Source of the DNA: Paraburkholderia aspalathi
GTDB taxonomy: Bacteria; Pseudomonadota; Gammaproteobacteria; Burkholderiales; Burkholderiaceae
Reading direction: 5' to 3'
Assembly (NCBI RefSeq): GCF_900116445.1
Contig: NZ_FPBH01000001.1
Span: 124,001 to 188,000, forward strand
DNA: 64,000 nucleotides
The position numbers were made by a program, and so were the translations under genes. Under the pieces are notes generated by a model, which did no database searches, was not told the origin of the DNA, and worked only from the letters and a program-made list of their open reading frames with translations. Positions 27,440 to 36,597 of the stretch are shown in pieces. Position 1 is the first letter of the stretch, and each line of letters begins with the position of its first letter.

Positions 27440-27461
27440 CCGGGCGCCCGCAGGCGCCCGG
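27440..27461. repeat. GC-rich perfect hairpin after the IS5-type domain gene
   Basis: CCGGGCGCC-cgca-GGCGCCCGG, 18 bp beyond the stop of the minus-strand gene at 27479. It may end its transcript, although no T-run follows. Confidence 0.6.
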
Positions 27462-27478
27462 AGGCAAAACAATTCGCG

Positions 27479-27880
27479 TCAGGCCATCTTGACCGGCGCG
27501 CGCCACGATTCCGGATTGGTCCAGAATGCGCCACGCAGACGGTCGCGGCTCGGCGGTGCCGGCGGTTTCGCCGCAGTCGCGCCAATGCGGCCGCGCAGCG
27601 AAATTTCACGGCCGCTCGTGCCGAGTCGCTTAACTATTTCGGCGAGCGTACCATCGGCTTGCCATTCGTCGAAGCGACGGCGGCAAGTCGGCGGCGACGG
27701 ATAGCGGCCCGGCAGTTTGGACCAGCCTTCTCCAGTCGACAGCACCCAAAGCACGGCATTGACTACTGCGCGCGCTTCCACGCGTGGTCGACCACGACGT
27801 TCGCTCCGTGCTGGCTCCGCACAGAACAACGCCTCGACCAGCGCCCACTCGTTGTCTCTCAAATCGTCGAACAGCATCAT
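27479..27880 (-). CDS. Stand-alone IS5-type transposase N-terminal domain protein
   Basis: A 133-residue protein whose first ~90 residues match the N-terminal DNA-binding domain of IS5-family transposases (the part called DUF4096): DDLRDNEWALVEALF, RRGRPRVEARAVVNAVLWV, GEGWSKLPGRYPSPPTCRRR, FDEWQADGTL. No DDE catalytic domain follows; instead a basic tail of about 45 residues. GAGGTG stands before the ATG and no terminal repeats of an insertion sequence are evident. It could be a relic, or a former transposase domain kept as a DNA-binding protein. A paralogue lies at 56060. Confidence 0.75.
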   Translation of the reverse strand: MMLFDDLRDNEWALVEALFCAEPARSERRGRPRVEARAVVNAVLWVLSTGEGWSKLPGRYPSPPTCRRRFDEWQADGTLAEIVKRLGTSGREISLRGRIGATAAKPPAPPSRDRLRGAFWTNPESWRAPVKMA

Positions 27881-28285
27881 GTTTCACCTCAGCGAAGCTA
27901 ACTCCGGTGCGCTGCCCCGCGCCGCGCACTCTCCATGCACTCGATAGGCGAGTGCCAAGGGGGGTCGGGCTTGCCACGATCTGCTATTCAGTCAGTAGTC
28001 ATGGCGCCGACCCTGTGTGCATGTAAATGCAGGAAGTGTGCCAACTTGATCCAACTACCTGAAAGCCCTGTGACAGCGGGCCAGCGCGGGCGCTAGCTAG
28101 GGGCGTATAAGAATCCAAAAAACCCATCTCGCAAATCGGGACAATCACCAATCTTGTGCAATCAAGCCCGTCCAGCGTGCGTTTGCGCCTTATTGCTGCG
28201 CTGCAGCGTTAGCACTAAATGCGAATGTGGTGCGGCATTTCGCCATACAATGCGCATCAAACTGGGTTATTGATGAGGCTGGTAA
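27881..28285. other. Intergenic stretch without a supported gene
   Basis: Divergent spacer between the IS5-type domain gene and the LysR gene. It is less GC-rich near 28100-28280, as expected of promoters. No tRNA, repeat or clear box pair seen. Confidence 0.5.
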
Positions 28286-29188
28286 ATGAATGTGACGCTG
28301 CGTCAGCTAAGGGTTTTCATTGAGGTCGCCCGTTTGCAGAGCTTTAGTCGGGCCGGCGATGAAATCGGTCTGACGCAATCGGCGGTCAGCCGCTGCGTAC
28401 GCGAACTGGAAGGGGAGATCGGTCTGAAGTTGATCGACCGGACCACACGCGAGGTGCAGTTGACGGATGTCGGCGGCAACCTGGTGTCGAGCGTGTCGCG
28501 ACTGCTGACGGATCTGGACGACGCCTTGCGCGAGATCCGCGAAATCGGCGAGCAACGCCGCGGACGGGTGGTGGTGGCCGCAAGCCCGACGATCGCTTGC
28601 CGGTTGATGCCTGGCGTGGTGGCGTCGTGCGGACGCCAGTTTCCCTACATCACCTTGGGTCTGCGCGACGACGTGCAAAGCGACGTGGTGCGCAAGGTGA
28701 AGTCGGGTGAAGTCGATTTCGGCGTGATCATCGGCCCATTTTCCGCCGATGACCTGCTGAGCGAATCGCTGATGACTGATTCGTTTTGCGTCGTTTCACG
28801 CGAAGACCACCCCCTGGCGGCACATAAGCAGGTGGCATGGACCGACCTTGAGGGCCAGCAGCTCGTCATGCTCGATTACGCGTCAGGTAGCCGCCCGATC
28901 ATCGATGCCGTGATGCAGGAGTACGGCGTAAGCGCCACCGTGGTGCAGGAGTTGGGGCATTCCGCGACCGTTTTTGGGCTGGTCGAGGCGGGCGTGGGCG
29001 TGAGCGTGCTGCCCTGGCTGGCCTTGCCGTTGCCGGCTGGCGCCTCGCTGGTGGCGCGGCCGCTCGTGCCGCGCGCCGAGCGCACTGTGGAACTGGTACG
29101 GCGGCGCGACCGTTCGCTGTCGCCGGCGGCGGAGGCGGTGTGGAGTCTGATTCGTCAATTGCCGGCGCGGGCTGAGGATTTGGGCTGA
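28286..29188 (+). CDS. LysR-family transcriptional regulator
   Basis: A 300-residue LysR regulator. The N-terminal winged helix reads LRQLRVFIEVARLQSFSRAG then EIGLTQSAVSRCVRELEGEI, with IDRTTREVQLTDVG as the wing. The C-terminal substrate-binding domain has GRVVVAASPTIACRLMP and VSREDHPLA. The effector is unknown. The aminotransferase gene follows 137 bp downstream on the same strand, so it may be a target, though LysR genes more often regulate divergent neighbours. Confidence 0.93.
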   Translation: MNVTLRQLRVFIEVARLQSFSRAGDEIGLTQSAVSRCVRELEGEIGLKLIDRTTREVQLTDVGGNLVSSVSRLLTDLDDALREIREIGEQRRGRVVVAASPTIACRLMPGVVASCGRQFPYITLGLRDDVQSDVVRKVKSGEVDFGVIIGPFSADDLLSESLMTDSFCVVSREDHPLAAHKQVAWTDLEGQQLVMLDYASGSRPIIDAVMQEYGVSATVVQELGHSATVFGLVEAGVGVSVLPWLALPLPAGASLVARPLVPRAERTVELVRRRDRSLSPAAEAVWSLIRQLPARAEDLG

Positions 29189-29325
29189 TGACTTTGGCTG
29201 TGCCGCTTGACTCGGTGACGTCGCCGGCGACTCCGCCGTCCCAAAAGCCGGCGCCGCGCTAAACTGTCGCCTCCCTTGGCGTCAGCCTCGACCCATTACC
29301 CGTCCATCACTGTCTGGAAGTCTCG

Positions 29326-30549
29326 ATGAGCGAAACGGATCTGCCCGTGCCCTCCGTCCCCAACGCGCGCGACGCCGTGCGCGCACTGCGTCCTTCACAG
29401 ATCCGGGAAGTCGCGAACGCCGGTTTCGGCGTTGCGGACGTGTTGCCGTTCTGGTTCGGCGAGTCCGACCGGGTGACCCCGGCTTTCATCCGCGACGCCG
29501 CTAGCGCTGCATTGGCTGCCGGCGCCACCTTCTATACGCATAACCTGGGTATTGCGCCGTTGCGGGCGGCGCTCGCGGACTACGTCAGCAAGTTGCACGG
29601 GCCGACGTCGTCCGATCACATTGCGGTGACGAGCGCCGGCGTCAACGCACTGATGCTGGCCGCGCAGCTGGTGGTGGGCGCGGGCGACCGCGTTGTCGCG
29701 GTCACGCCGCTGTGGCCGAATCTGGTCGAGATTCCCAAGATTCTGGGCGCGCATGTAGAAACCGTCGCGCTGGGCTACGGTGAGCGCGGCTGGCAACTCG
29801 ATCTCGAACAGTTGCTGGCGGCGCTGACGCCGGACACGAAGATGCTGCTGATCAACTCGCCGAACAATCCGACCGGCTGGGTGATGAGCCGCGACGAGCA
29901 GCGCGCCGTGCTGGCGCATTGCCGCCGCCACGGCATCTGGATCGTCGCCGACGAAGTCTACGAGCGTCTTTATTACGCGGCCCCTGAAGCTGGCGTTGAG
30001 AGTACCCATTCACGCACGGCGCCGTCGTTTCTCGATCTCGCCACGCGCGACGAACGCGTGATCTGCGTGAATTCGTTTTCCAAGGCGTGGCTGATGACCG
30101 GTTGGCGGCTCGGCTGGATCGTCGCGCCGGCCTCGCTGATGGACGATCTGGGCAAGCTGGTCGAATACAACACGTCGTGTGCACCGGCTTTCGTCCAGCA
30201 GGCGGGCATCGCGGCCGTCCAGCAGGGCGAGCGCTTCACACAGGAACTGGTGCTCGACCTGAAGGCATCGCGCGACCATCTGGTGCGGGCGCTGTCCGCG
30301 GTGCCGGGTGTCGACGTGAAGGCGCCGCCCGGGGCGATGTATGTGTTTTTCTCGATGCCGGGCGCGTCGCGCAGTCTCGAGCTATGCAAAGCCATGGTGC
30401 GCGAAGTGGGCCTGGGCGTGGCGCCCGGCAGCGCGTTTGGTCCGCAAGGCGAGGGTTTCGTGCGCTGGTGCTATGCCTGCGACACGGCGCGGCTGGACGT
30501 GGGTGTCGAGCGTCTGAAGCGTTTCCTCGCGCAGCACGGTACGCGTTGA
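29326..30549 (+). CDS. PLP-dependent aminotransferase, class I/II
   Basis: A 407-residue fold-type I aminotransferase. The PLP lysine is Lys253 in SFSKAWLMTGWRLGW. Also visible are the phosphate/ring contacts INSPNNPTGWV, the Asp-Tyr pair in IVADEVYERLYY, and the C-terminal Arg in FVRWCYACD. N-terminal YTHNLGIAPLRAALADY is typical of aspartate-type enzymes. The amino donor cannot be deduced. The start at 29326 is the first ATG after the LysR stop. Confidence 0.9.
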   Translation: MSETDLPVPSVPNARDAVRALRPSQIREVANAGFGVADVLPFWFGESDRVTPAFIRDAASAALAAGATFYTHNLGIAPLRAALADYVSKLHGPTSSDHIAVTSAGVNALMLAAQLVVGAGDRVVAVTPLWPNLVEIPKILGAHVETVALGYGERGWQLDLEQLLAALTPDTKMLLINSPNNPTGWVMSRDEQRAVLAHCRRHGIWIVADEVYERLYYAAPEAGVESTHSRTAPSFLDLATRDERVICVNSFSKAWLMTGWRLGWIVAPASLMDDLGKLVEYNTSCAPAFVQQAGIAAVQQGERFTQELVLDLKASRDHLVRALSAVPGVDVKAPPGAMYVFFSMPGASRSLELCKAMVREVGLGVAPGSAFGPQGEGFVRWCYACDTARLDVGVERLKRFLAQHGTR

Positions 30550-30921
30550 GGCGCGGCGGAAAGGGCGCTTGGCGTGACTGAAGGGCCCGTAAGGTTCCAA
30601 TTAAGGGTCCATTTCAGTCCGATTCTCGTGCATTTCCGCCTGGTTTTCCGCGAAAGCACGCAGCTTGGGACGTCGCTTAAAAATGCGCCGGGGATTTCGT
30701 CTTTACGCACTGGTTGTTTTTGCGTAATATGGCGCTCAGTCACGCGATTCCTTTCAGGAATATCGCTGCTCCGTCCGGCTGGGTTTGGCTCGATTGCCTG
30801 TTTCGCCTCCCCCCGGTGCGTGCTCCCATCAATATGACCGATCAGAATCGGGCGAGCGCGTCTTCAGTTCCACATCGTCTGTTTGATCCGGTTCTTTGAC
30901 CACAGGGTCTGACCTAGCTGC
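30550..30921. other. Intergenic stretch before scpB
   Basis: No supported gene. The stretch has AT-rich patches (around 30715-30735) that may hold the scpB promoter, but I cannot pick a convincing -35/-10 pair. Confidence 0.45.
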
Positions 30922-32076
30922 ATGAATACCCAAGAGGCGAAGATCGTCCTCGAGACTGCCTTGATCTGCGCGCAGGAGCCGTTAAAGCTCGTCGATTTGC
31001 GCAAGCTCTTTGCCGACGGCGTGTCGGCAGACACTGTTCGGAATTTGCTCGAGGACCTGAAGCAGGATTGGTCTGGGCGCGGTGTGGAGCTGGTCGGGCT
31101 GGCGTCGGGCTGGCGATTTCAAAGCAAGCCCGCGATGCGTTCGTACCTGGATCGTTTGCATCCCGAGAAACCGCCGAAGTATTCGCGCGCGGTGCTCGAG
31201 ACGCTCGCGATCATTGCGTACAGGCAACCGGTCACGCGCGGCGATATCGAAGAGATTCGCGGCGTCACGGTAAATACGCAGGTCGTCAAGCAACTCGAGG
31301 ATCGCGGCTGGATCGAAGTGATCGGCCATCGTGATGTGCCGGGGCGTCCGGCGCTGTACGCGACAACGCGGCAATTTCTCGACGACCTCGGTTTGAAGGC
31401 GCTCGACGAATTACCACCGCTCGCGGATCCGTCGGCGCAACTGAATGCGGATCTGCTCGGTCAGCATGCGATCGAGTTTTCCGAGGCCGGGGCCGTACAG
31501 GCATTGGCTTCGGACGAAGAGAGCCCGCTCGAAGGGCCGTCGGAATCTGTCATCGGGGAGGCTGACGCTGAAGTAGGCGAATCTCTCGACGAGACTGCCG
31601 ATCACGGCCACGTTGAGGCGGTTGGCGAGGCGGCCGGAACGGAAATCGCCGGCGAACACGCTGAAGAGCATCAAACGCCGGCCGCTCAGACGCAGCACGC
31701 GGAGCCGGCTGAGGCCAGCGGGGCAGTCGAAGCAGGCGAAACTGAACTTGCCGAGGCAAGGCATGATCCGGCGGACGCCGCACCGGCGCCTGAGTCCCAT
31801 CAGAGCGCTGCAGCAGCGCCGAATGGGCAGGAACATGCCGAAGCGGCGAACGTTGAACCGCAGGCCGGCGCCGCCGAGCCCGCACTGAATCACGATCCGG
31901 TCTCCCAGGCCGATCCGGCAATACCCGCGCACGACTCGGGCGTACTCCGCAATACGGAGCACGCCGCCGAGCCGAACCCGACCACGGCAGCGCACGGCGA
32001 TCCTGAGGATCGTCGCGATGCTGCACAGGACGCAGGCATTCTGACCGACGACGAACCCGAGTCGCGCAGCGCCTGA
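30922..32076 (+). CDS. scpB: Segregation and condensation protein B (ScpB), with long tail
   Basis: A 384-residue protein. Residues 1-180 are the two winged-helix domains of Scp[57 protein letters not shown] and [18 protein letters not shown]. ScpB dimers bind ScpA and SMC in the condensin-like complex for chromosome compaction. The ~195 C-terminal residues are an acidic Ala/Glu/His-rich low-complexity extension absent from shorter ScpB proteins. scpA is not next to it here. rluB follows 64 bp downstream, an arrangement common in bacteria. Confidence 0.92.
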   Translation: MNTQEAKIVLETALICAQEPLKLVDLRKLFADGVSADTVRNLLEDLKQDWSGRGVELVGLASGWRFQSKPAMRSYLDRLHPEKPPKYSRAVLETLAIIAYRQPVTRGDIEEIRGVTVNTQVVKQLEDRGWIEVIGHRDVPGRPALYATTRQFLDDLGLKALDELPPLADPSAQLNADLLGQHAIEFSEAGAVQALASDEESPLEGPSESVIGEADAEVGESLDETADHGHVEAVGEAAGTEIAGEHAEEHQTPAAQTQHAEPAEASGAVEAGETELAEARHDPADAAPAPESHQSAAAAPNGQEHAEAANVEPQAGAAEPALNHDPVSQADPAIPAHDSGVLRNTEHAAEPNPTTAAHGDPEDRRDAAQDAGILTDDEPESRSA

Positions 32077-32140
32077 CGTAACCGAACTTTTTTTGCCGCG
32101 CCCGCAATGGGCGCGCGCGACCTGACATTTTGAGGTTGTT

Positions 32141-34039
32141 TTGACACATACCCACGACACCGATTCGTCCGAATCCGAGCGCGCCGTGCCGTCGGCACGC
32201 GCCGACGAAGCGCGTACCACGCAAGCGTCGGCAGGCGAGGGCGAGCGCCCGGCGCAGGCCACGGAAGCAGACGGTGAAGACCGTCCGCGCCGCGGCCTGC
32301 GTCGCGGGCCGCGCAGCCTGATCGCGCGGCGCCGCGCCGGAGCGAAGACGAAGGGCGCCGAAGGCGCGCCCGCGCAAGGAGCGCCGGTCGTCACCGAAAC
32401 GCCGCCGGACGGCGAGGTGGTCGCGCAGGTGCGCATGCCACGCAAGGATGGCGGCGCCAAGGGCCAGGGCCCGCGTCGCAATGCGGGCGGCGCGAAGCGC
32501 GAGGGTGGTCAGCGCGAAGGTGCGCCCCGCGAGGGCGGCCCCCGTGAAGGTGGGCGCGGCGAGCGTCAGCCGCGCGAAGGTGGTCAGCGTCAGAATCGCC
32601 GTGGCGCCGAAGCGCCGGTGGCAATCGCAGCCGAAGCGAATCCGGACGATCTGTTCTCGTACGTCACCTCGCCCGCATTCGATGCGGACAACAGCGCAAC
32701 CGGCGGCGTACGCGCCCCGATGCTGCGCCGTGGCAAGCCGGCCGCGCCCAAGCGCGTCCTAGCTGCGGACGACGATGCGCCGAAGCTGCACAAGGTGCTG
32801 GCCGAAGCCGGCATGGGCTCGCGCCGCGACATGGAAGAACTGATCGTCGCCGGCCGCGTGTCGGTGAACGGCGAGCCGGCTCACATCGGCCAGCGCATCA
32901 TGCCGACCGACCAGGTCCGCATCAATGGCAAGCCGGTCAAGCGCAAGCTGGCCAACAAGCCGCCGCGCGTGCTGCTGTACCACAAACCGACTGGCGAAAT
33001 CGTCAGCCACGCCGATCCGGAAGGCCGTCCGTCGGTGTTCGACAAGCTGCCGCCCATGAAGACCGCCAAGTGGCTCGCGGTCGGCCGCCTCGACTTCAAC
33101 ACCGAAGGTCTGCTGATGCTGACCACCTCGGGCGATCTGGCGAACCGTTTCATGCATCCGCGTTACAGCGTCGAGCGTGAATATGCGGTGCGCGTGGTCG
33201 GCGAGCTGGCGGAAGGTATGCGTCAGAAGCTGTTGCACGGCGTCGAGCTGGAAGACGGCCCGGCGAATTTCCTGCGCATCCGCGACGGCGGCGGCGAAGG
33301 CACCAATCACTGGTATCACGTCGCGCTCGCCGAAGGGCGTAATCGCGAAGTGCGCCGCATGTTCGAAGCAGCCGGCCTGATGGTCAGCCGCCTGATTCGC
33401 ACGCGTCATGGCCCGATCTCGCTGCCGAAGGGCTTGAAGCGCGGTCGCTGGGAAGAGCTCGAAGACAATCAGGTGCGCGCGCTGATGGCGTCGGTCGGCC
33501 TGAAGGCGCCGTCGGAAGAAAAGGGTGGCCGCCGAGAGGCGCCGGAGCGTAAGCAGCCGGACCCGATGCAAACGTCGATGGGCTTCATTGGCCGCGAACC
33601 GGTGCTGATGTCGCATGGCCGTTTCGACCAGCAACAGCCGCGCGGTCAAGGCCGTCGCGGTGCGGCGGGTGGCGGCTTCGGCGGTGGTGCGGGCGGTGGG
33701 TTTGGCGGCAGTAGCGGCAGCGGCGGCGGTTACGGCAATCGCGGCGCTGGCCGCAGCGCCGGTGGTTTCAGCGGCCCGATGGGTGGCGGCGGTGCACCTG
33801 GCCCGCGTGGCGGCCGTGACGTCGACGGCAATCGCGCGCCGTCGGGCAATGGCAATCGTGCGGCCGGCGGCGGTAAGCGCGCTGGCGGCCCTGGCGGCGG
33901 CAATCCGGGCGGCGGTAGCCGCGGGCCGGCCGGCAATCGCGGCGGTAACGCCAATCGCGCCGGTGGCGGTGGCAACCCCAACGCGGGTGGCGCCAATCGT
34001 GGTGGTGGCGCACCGCGCGGCCGTTCGCGTGGCCGTTAA
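32141..34039 (+). CDS. rluB: 23S rRNA pseudouridine synthase RluB, with long terminal extensions
   Basis: A 632-residue protein, twice the E. coli length (291). An S4 RNA-binding domain ([19 protein letters not shown], about residues 212-260) precedes the RsuA-type catalytic domain with the nucleophilic Asp in [20 protein letters not shown] and the motif [16 protein letters not shown]. It makes pseudouridine 2605 in the 23S rRNA. The first ~190 residues are a charged, Arg/Gly-rich disordered region and the last ~130 a Gly/Asn/Arg-rich tail that probably binds RNA. The start is a TTG at 32141 with GAGG just upstream; no ATG fits. Confidence 0.9.
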   Translation: MTHTHDTDSSESERAVPSARADEARTTQASAGEGERPAQATEADGEDRPRRGLRRGPRSLIARRRAGAKTKGAEGAPAQGAPVVTETPPDGEVVAQVRMPRKDGGAKGQGPRRNAGGAKREGGQREGAPREGGPREGGRGERQPREGGQRQNRRGAEAPVAIAAEANPDDLFSYVTSPAFDADNSATGGVRAPMLRRGKPAAPKRVLAADDDAPKLHKVLAEAGMGSRRDMEELIVAGRVSVNGEPAHIGQRIMPTDQVRINGKPVKRKLANKPPRVLLYHKPTGEIVSHADPEGRPSVFDKLPPMKTAKWLAVGRLDFNTEGLLMLTTSGDLANRFMHPRYSVEREYAVRVVGELAEGMRQKLLHGVELEDGPANFLRIRDGGGEGTNHWYHVALAEGRNREVRRMFEAAGLMVSRLIRTRHGPISLPKGLKRGRWEELEDNQVRALMASVGLKAPSEEKGGRREAPERKQPDPMQTSMGFIGREPVLMSHGRFDQQQPRGQGRRGAAGGGFGGGAGGGFGGSSGSGGGYGNRGAGRSAGGFSGPMGGGGAPGPRGGRDVDGNRAPSGNGNRAAGGGKRAGGPGGGNPGGGSRGPAGNRGGNANRAGGGGNPNAGGANRGGGAPRGRSRGR

Positions 34040-34327
34040 GCGGCAAGTAACTTGAGCATGACGGTTGGCCGCTGATCGTTCATCAACGATTTACGCTTCG
34101 CCGCCGTCAGAATCGATCGACGAGCTCCGCGGATTTCATCGTAAGTTTCATCTGATGCATAAAACCGCGGCGTGCGCATAAGTAGGGGCAGAGTTTTCTC
34201 GCCCTGCTTGTCCGGCGCAGGTTCGAGGCGGCGCAAGCCGCCTTGCAAAAGGCCCGGCGCGCCGCCATATCGTTGAAAGATTCCCATGAAATCAAGCGGA
34301 AATGCGCTCCCTACGGCGTTCTGCGGT

Positions 34328-34356
34328 TTGCGTTTGTCCCGAAAAATGGCTACAAT
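34328..34356 (+). promoter_or_regulatory. Sigma-70 promoter of the rimP operon
   Basis: TTGCGT-N17-TACAAT, ideal spacing. Transcription should begin near 34363. Confidence 0.65.
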
Positions 34357-34420
34357 CGCGGAGTCGCTGGGCGTGCGGCTTTTCATGTGCGGCTCAGGTG
34401 CGACCACCGGTAATAAGATG

Positions 34421-34445
34421 ATGGGCGTTTAGCCCATTTTTTTTT
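34421..34445 (+). terminator. Terminator-like hairpin in the rimP leader
   Basis: ATGGGC-gttta-GCCCAT followed by nine T. It lies between the promoter and rimP, so it would act as an attenuator or end a short leader RNA of about 80 bases. Confidence 0.7.
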
Positions 34446-34572
34446 GCCGCGCAGTTCTAAGTGGTTCGGCATCTCGGGTAGCACGAACGTGCGCCGGCTT
34501 GGCGCGCGGCCCGCATTGGTGTTTGCAGACAAACCCGGCAGGTCTCGCCGCGCGAACATCTTAGAGGGCACT

Positions 34573-35031
34573 GTGCAACTGACGGAACTGATTGAAACCA
34601 CGGTCGTGGGACTCGGCTACGAGCTCGTCGATCTCGAGCGCACCGGGCGCGGCATGCTGTGTATTTATATCGACCAGCCGGCCGGCATCGCGATCGAAGA
34701 CTGCGAGAAAGTCACGCGTCAGCTCCAGCACGTTCTGACGGTCGAAAATATCGATTATGAGCGGCTTGAAGTGTCGTCGCCGGGTCTCGACCGCCCGCTG
34801 AAAAAACTGGCGGATTTTGAACGCTTCGCAGGCAGCGAAGTGGTAATCACATTGAAAAAGCCATTGGACGGACGGAAATCGTACCGGGGCATCCTGCATG
34901 CTCCGCAAGGCGAAACGATCGGTCTGGAATTTGAAGGGAAGGAAGGCGCCGCGATGCTCGATTTCACCGTCGCGGATATCGATAAGGCACGCCTCGTTCC
35001 GAAAGTTGACTTTAGGAGCCGCAAACAATGA
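34573..35031 (+). CDS. rimP: Ribosome maturation factor RimP
   Basis: A 152-residue protein needed for 30S subunit maturation: [37 protein letters not shown] and the signature [20 protein letters not shown]. The GTG at 34573 has GAGGG upstream and gives the usual family length; the open frame extends to 34444 but without family sequence. It overlaps nusA by four bases (ATGA). Confidence 0.95.
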   Translation: MQLTELIETTVVGLGYELVDLERTGRGMLCIYIDQPAGIAIEDCEKVTRQLQHVLTVENIDYERLEVSSPGLDRPLKKLADFERFAGSEVVITLKKPLDGRKSYRGILHAPQGETIGLEFEGKEGAAMLDFTVADIDKARLVPKVDFRSRKQ

Positions 35032-36503
35032 GTCGCGAAGTGTTGATGCTGGTGGATGCGCTGGCACGCGAGAAGAACGTCGATAAAGACGTGGTATTTG
35101 CCGCGCTCGAGGCGGCCCTCGCTTCGGCCTCCAAGAAACTCTTCGAAGAAGACGCGGATATCCGCGTCCAGATCGACCGTGAAAGCGGCGAGCACGAAAC
35201 GTTTCGCCGCTGGAAAGTGGTGCCGGACGAAGCCGGCCTGCAAGAGCCGGATCAGGAAATCCTGCTGTTCGAAGCACGCGAACAGAAGCCGGAAATCCAG
35301 CTCGACGAATACATCGAAGAACCGGTGCCGTCGATCGAATTCGGCCGTATCGGCGCGCAGGCCGCCAAGCAGGTGATCCTGCAGAAGGTGCGCGACGCGG
35401 AACGCGAGCAGATCCTGAACGACTTCCTCGAGCGCGGCGAGCACATCATGACCGGCTCGGTGAAGCGCCTGGACAAGGGCAACTTCATCGTCGAAACCGG
35501 CCGTGTCGAAGCGCTGCTGCGCCGCGACCAGCTGATTCCGAAGGAAAATCTGCGCGTGGGCGACCGCGTGCGCGCCTATATCGCCAAGGTCGATCGCACC
35601 GCTCGCGGTCCGCAGATCGAACTGTCGCGTACGGCGCCCGAATTCCTGATGAAGCTGTTCGAAATGGAAGTGCCGGAAATCGAACAAGGCCTGCTGGAAA
35701 TCAAGGCGGCAGCCCGTGATCCGGGCGTGCGCGCCAAGATCGGCGTGATCGCTTATGACAAGCGCATCGATCCGATCGGCACCTGCGTCGGTATCCGCGG
35801 TTCGCGTGTCCAGGCCGTGCGTAACGAGCTTGGTGGCGAAAACGTCGACATCGTGCTATGGTCGGAAGATCCCGCTCAGTTTGTGATCGGCGCGCTCGCG
35901 CCGGCAGCCGTCCAGTCGATCGTCGTCGATGAAGAAAAACATTCGATGGACGTCGTCGTAGACGAAAACGAACTGGCGGTCGCGATCGGCCGCAGCGGCC
36001 AGAACGTGCGTCTTGCCAGCGAACTCACCGGCTGGCAGATCAACATCATGACGCCGGACGAATCTGCGCAAAAGCAGAATCAGGAGCGCGGTGTACTGCG
36101 TGACCTGTTCATGGCGCGTCTCGATGTCGACGAAGAAGTTGCCGACATCCTGATCGACGAAGGCTTTACGAGCCTCGAAGAGATCGCTTATGTGCCGCTC
36201 AACGAGATGCTCGAAATCGAAGCATTCGACGAAGACACCGTTCACGAACTGCGTAATCGCTCGCGCGATGCGTTGTTGACGTTGGCGATCGCGAATGAAG
36301 AAAAGGTCGAGAATGTTGCACTCGACCTGAAGAGCCTGGACGGCATGGATGCCGACCTGCTCGCCAAGCTTGCCGAACATCAGATCCAGACGCGCGACGA
36401 ACTCGCCGAGCTGGCTGTGGATGAACTGGTTGAGATGACCGGAATGGAAGAGGATGCCGCTAAGGCGTTGATCATGAAAGCACGTGAACATTGGTTCCAG
36501 TGA
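35028..36503 (+). CDS. nusA: Transcription termination/antitermination factor NusA
   Basis: A 491-residue NusA. In order: N-terminal RNA polymerase-binding domain (1-130), S1 domain ([20 protein letters not shown]), two KH domains ([20 protein letters not shown] and [18 protein letters not shown]), and two C-terminal acidic repeat domains (about 360-490) as in E. coli. It binds the elongating polymerase and affects pausing, termination and rRNA antitermination. Translation is coupled to rimP. Confidence 0.97.
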   Translation: MSREVLMLVDALAREKNVDKDVVFAALEAALASASKKLFEEDADIRVQIDRESGEHETFRRWKVVPDEAGLQEPDQEILLFEAREQKPEIQLDEYIEEPVPSIEFGRIGAQAAKQVILQKVRDAEREQILNDFLERGEHIMTGSVKRLDKGNFIVETGRVEALLRRDQLIPKENLRVGDRVRAYIAKVDRTARGPQIELSRTAPEFLMKLFEMEVPEIEQGLLEIKAAARDPGVRAKIGVIAYDKRIDPIGTCVGIRGSRVQAVRNELGGENVDIVLWSEDPAQFVIGALAPAAVQSIVVDEEKHSMDVVVDENELAVAIGRSGQNVRLASELTGWQINIMTPDESAQKQNQERGVLRDLFMARLDVDEEVADILIDEGFTSLEEIAYVPLNEMLEIEAFDEDTVHELRNRSRDALLTLAIANEEKVENVALDLKSLDGMDADLLAKLAEHQIQTRDELAELAVDELVEMTGMEEDAAKALIMKAREHWFQ

Positions 36504-36597
36504 GAAATGACCATGGCGCACTAAATTGAACGCGGCCGTTAGGCCGCATGACAAGATGCTAACCGCAAGGAATCGGTCCTTGCATTAAGAGGAATGA

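Larger units (their letters stand above)
34040..34572. other. Leader region of the rimP-nusA-infB operon
   Basis: No supported protein gene. It contains a strong promoter at 34328-34356 and, about 60 bp beyond the predicted start of transcription, a hairpin with nine T at 34421-34445. The remaining ~125 bases before rimP have no clear element. A minus-strand open frame at 34036-34407 looks spurious. Confidence 0.55.

Noticed and set aside
27330..27704. 124-codon plus-strand frame of Arg/Lys/Ala
   Set aside because: Overlaps the IS5-type domain gene on the opposite strand and crosses the 27440 hairpin; no family match.
34036..34407. 123-codon minus-strand frame before rimP
   Set aside because: No ribosome binding site; it runs across the rimP promoter and into the rluB end.
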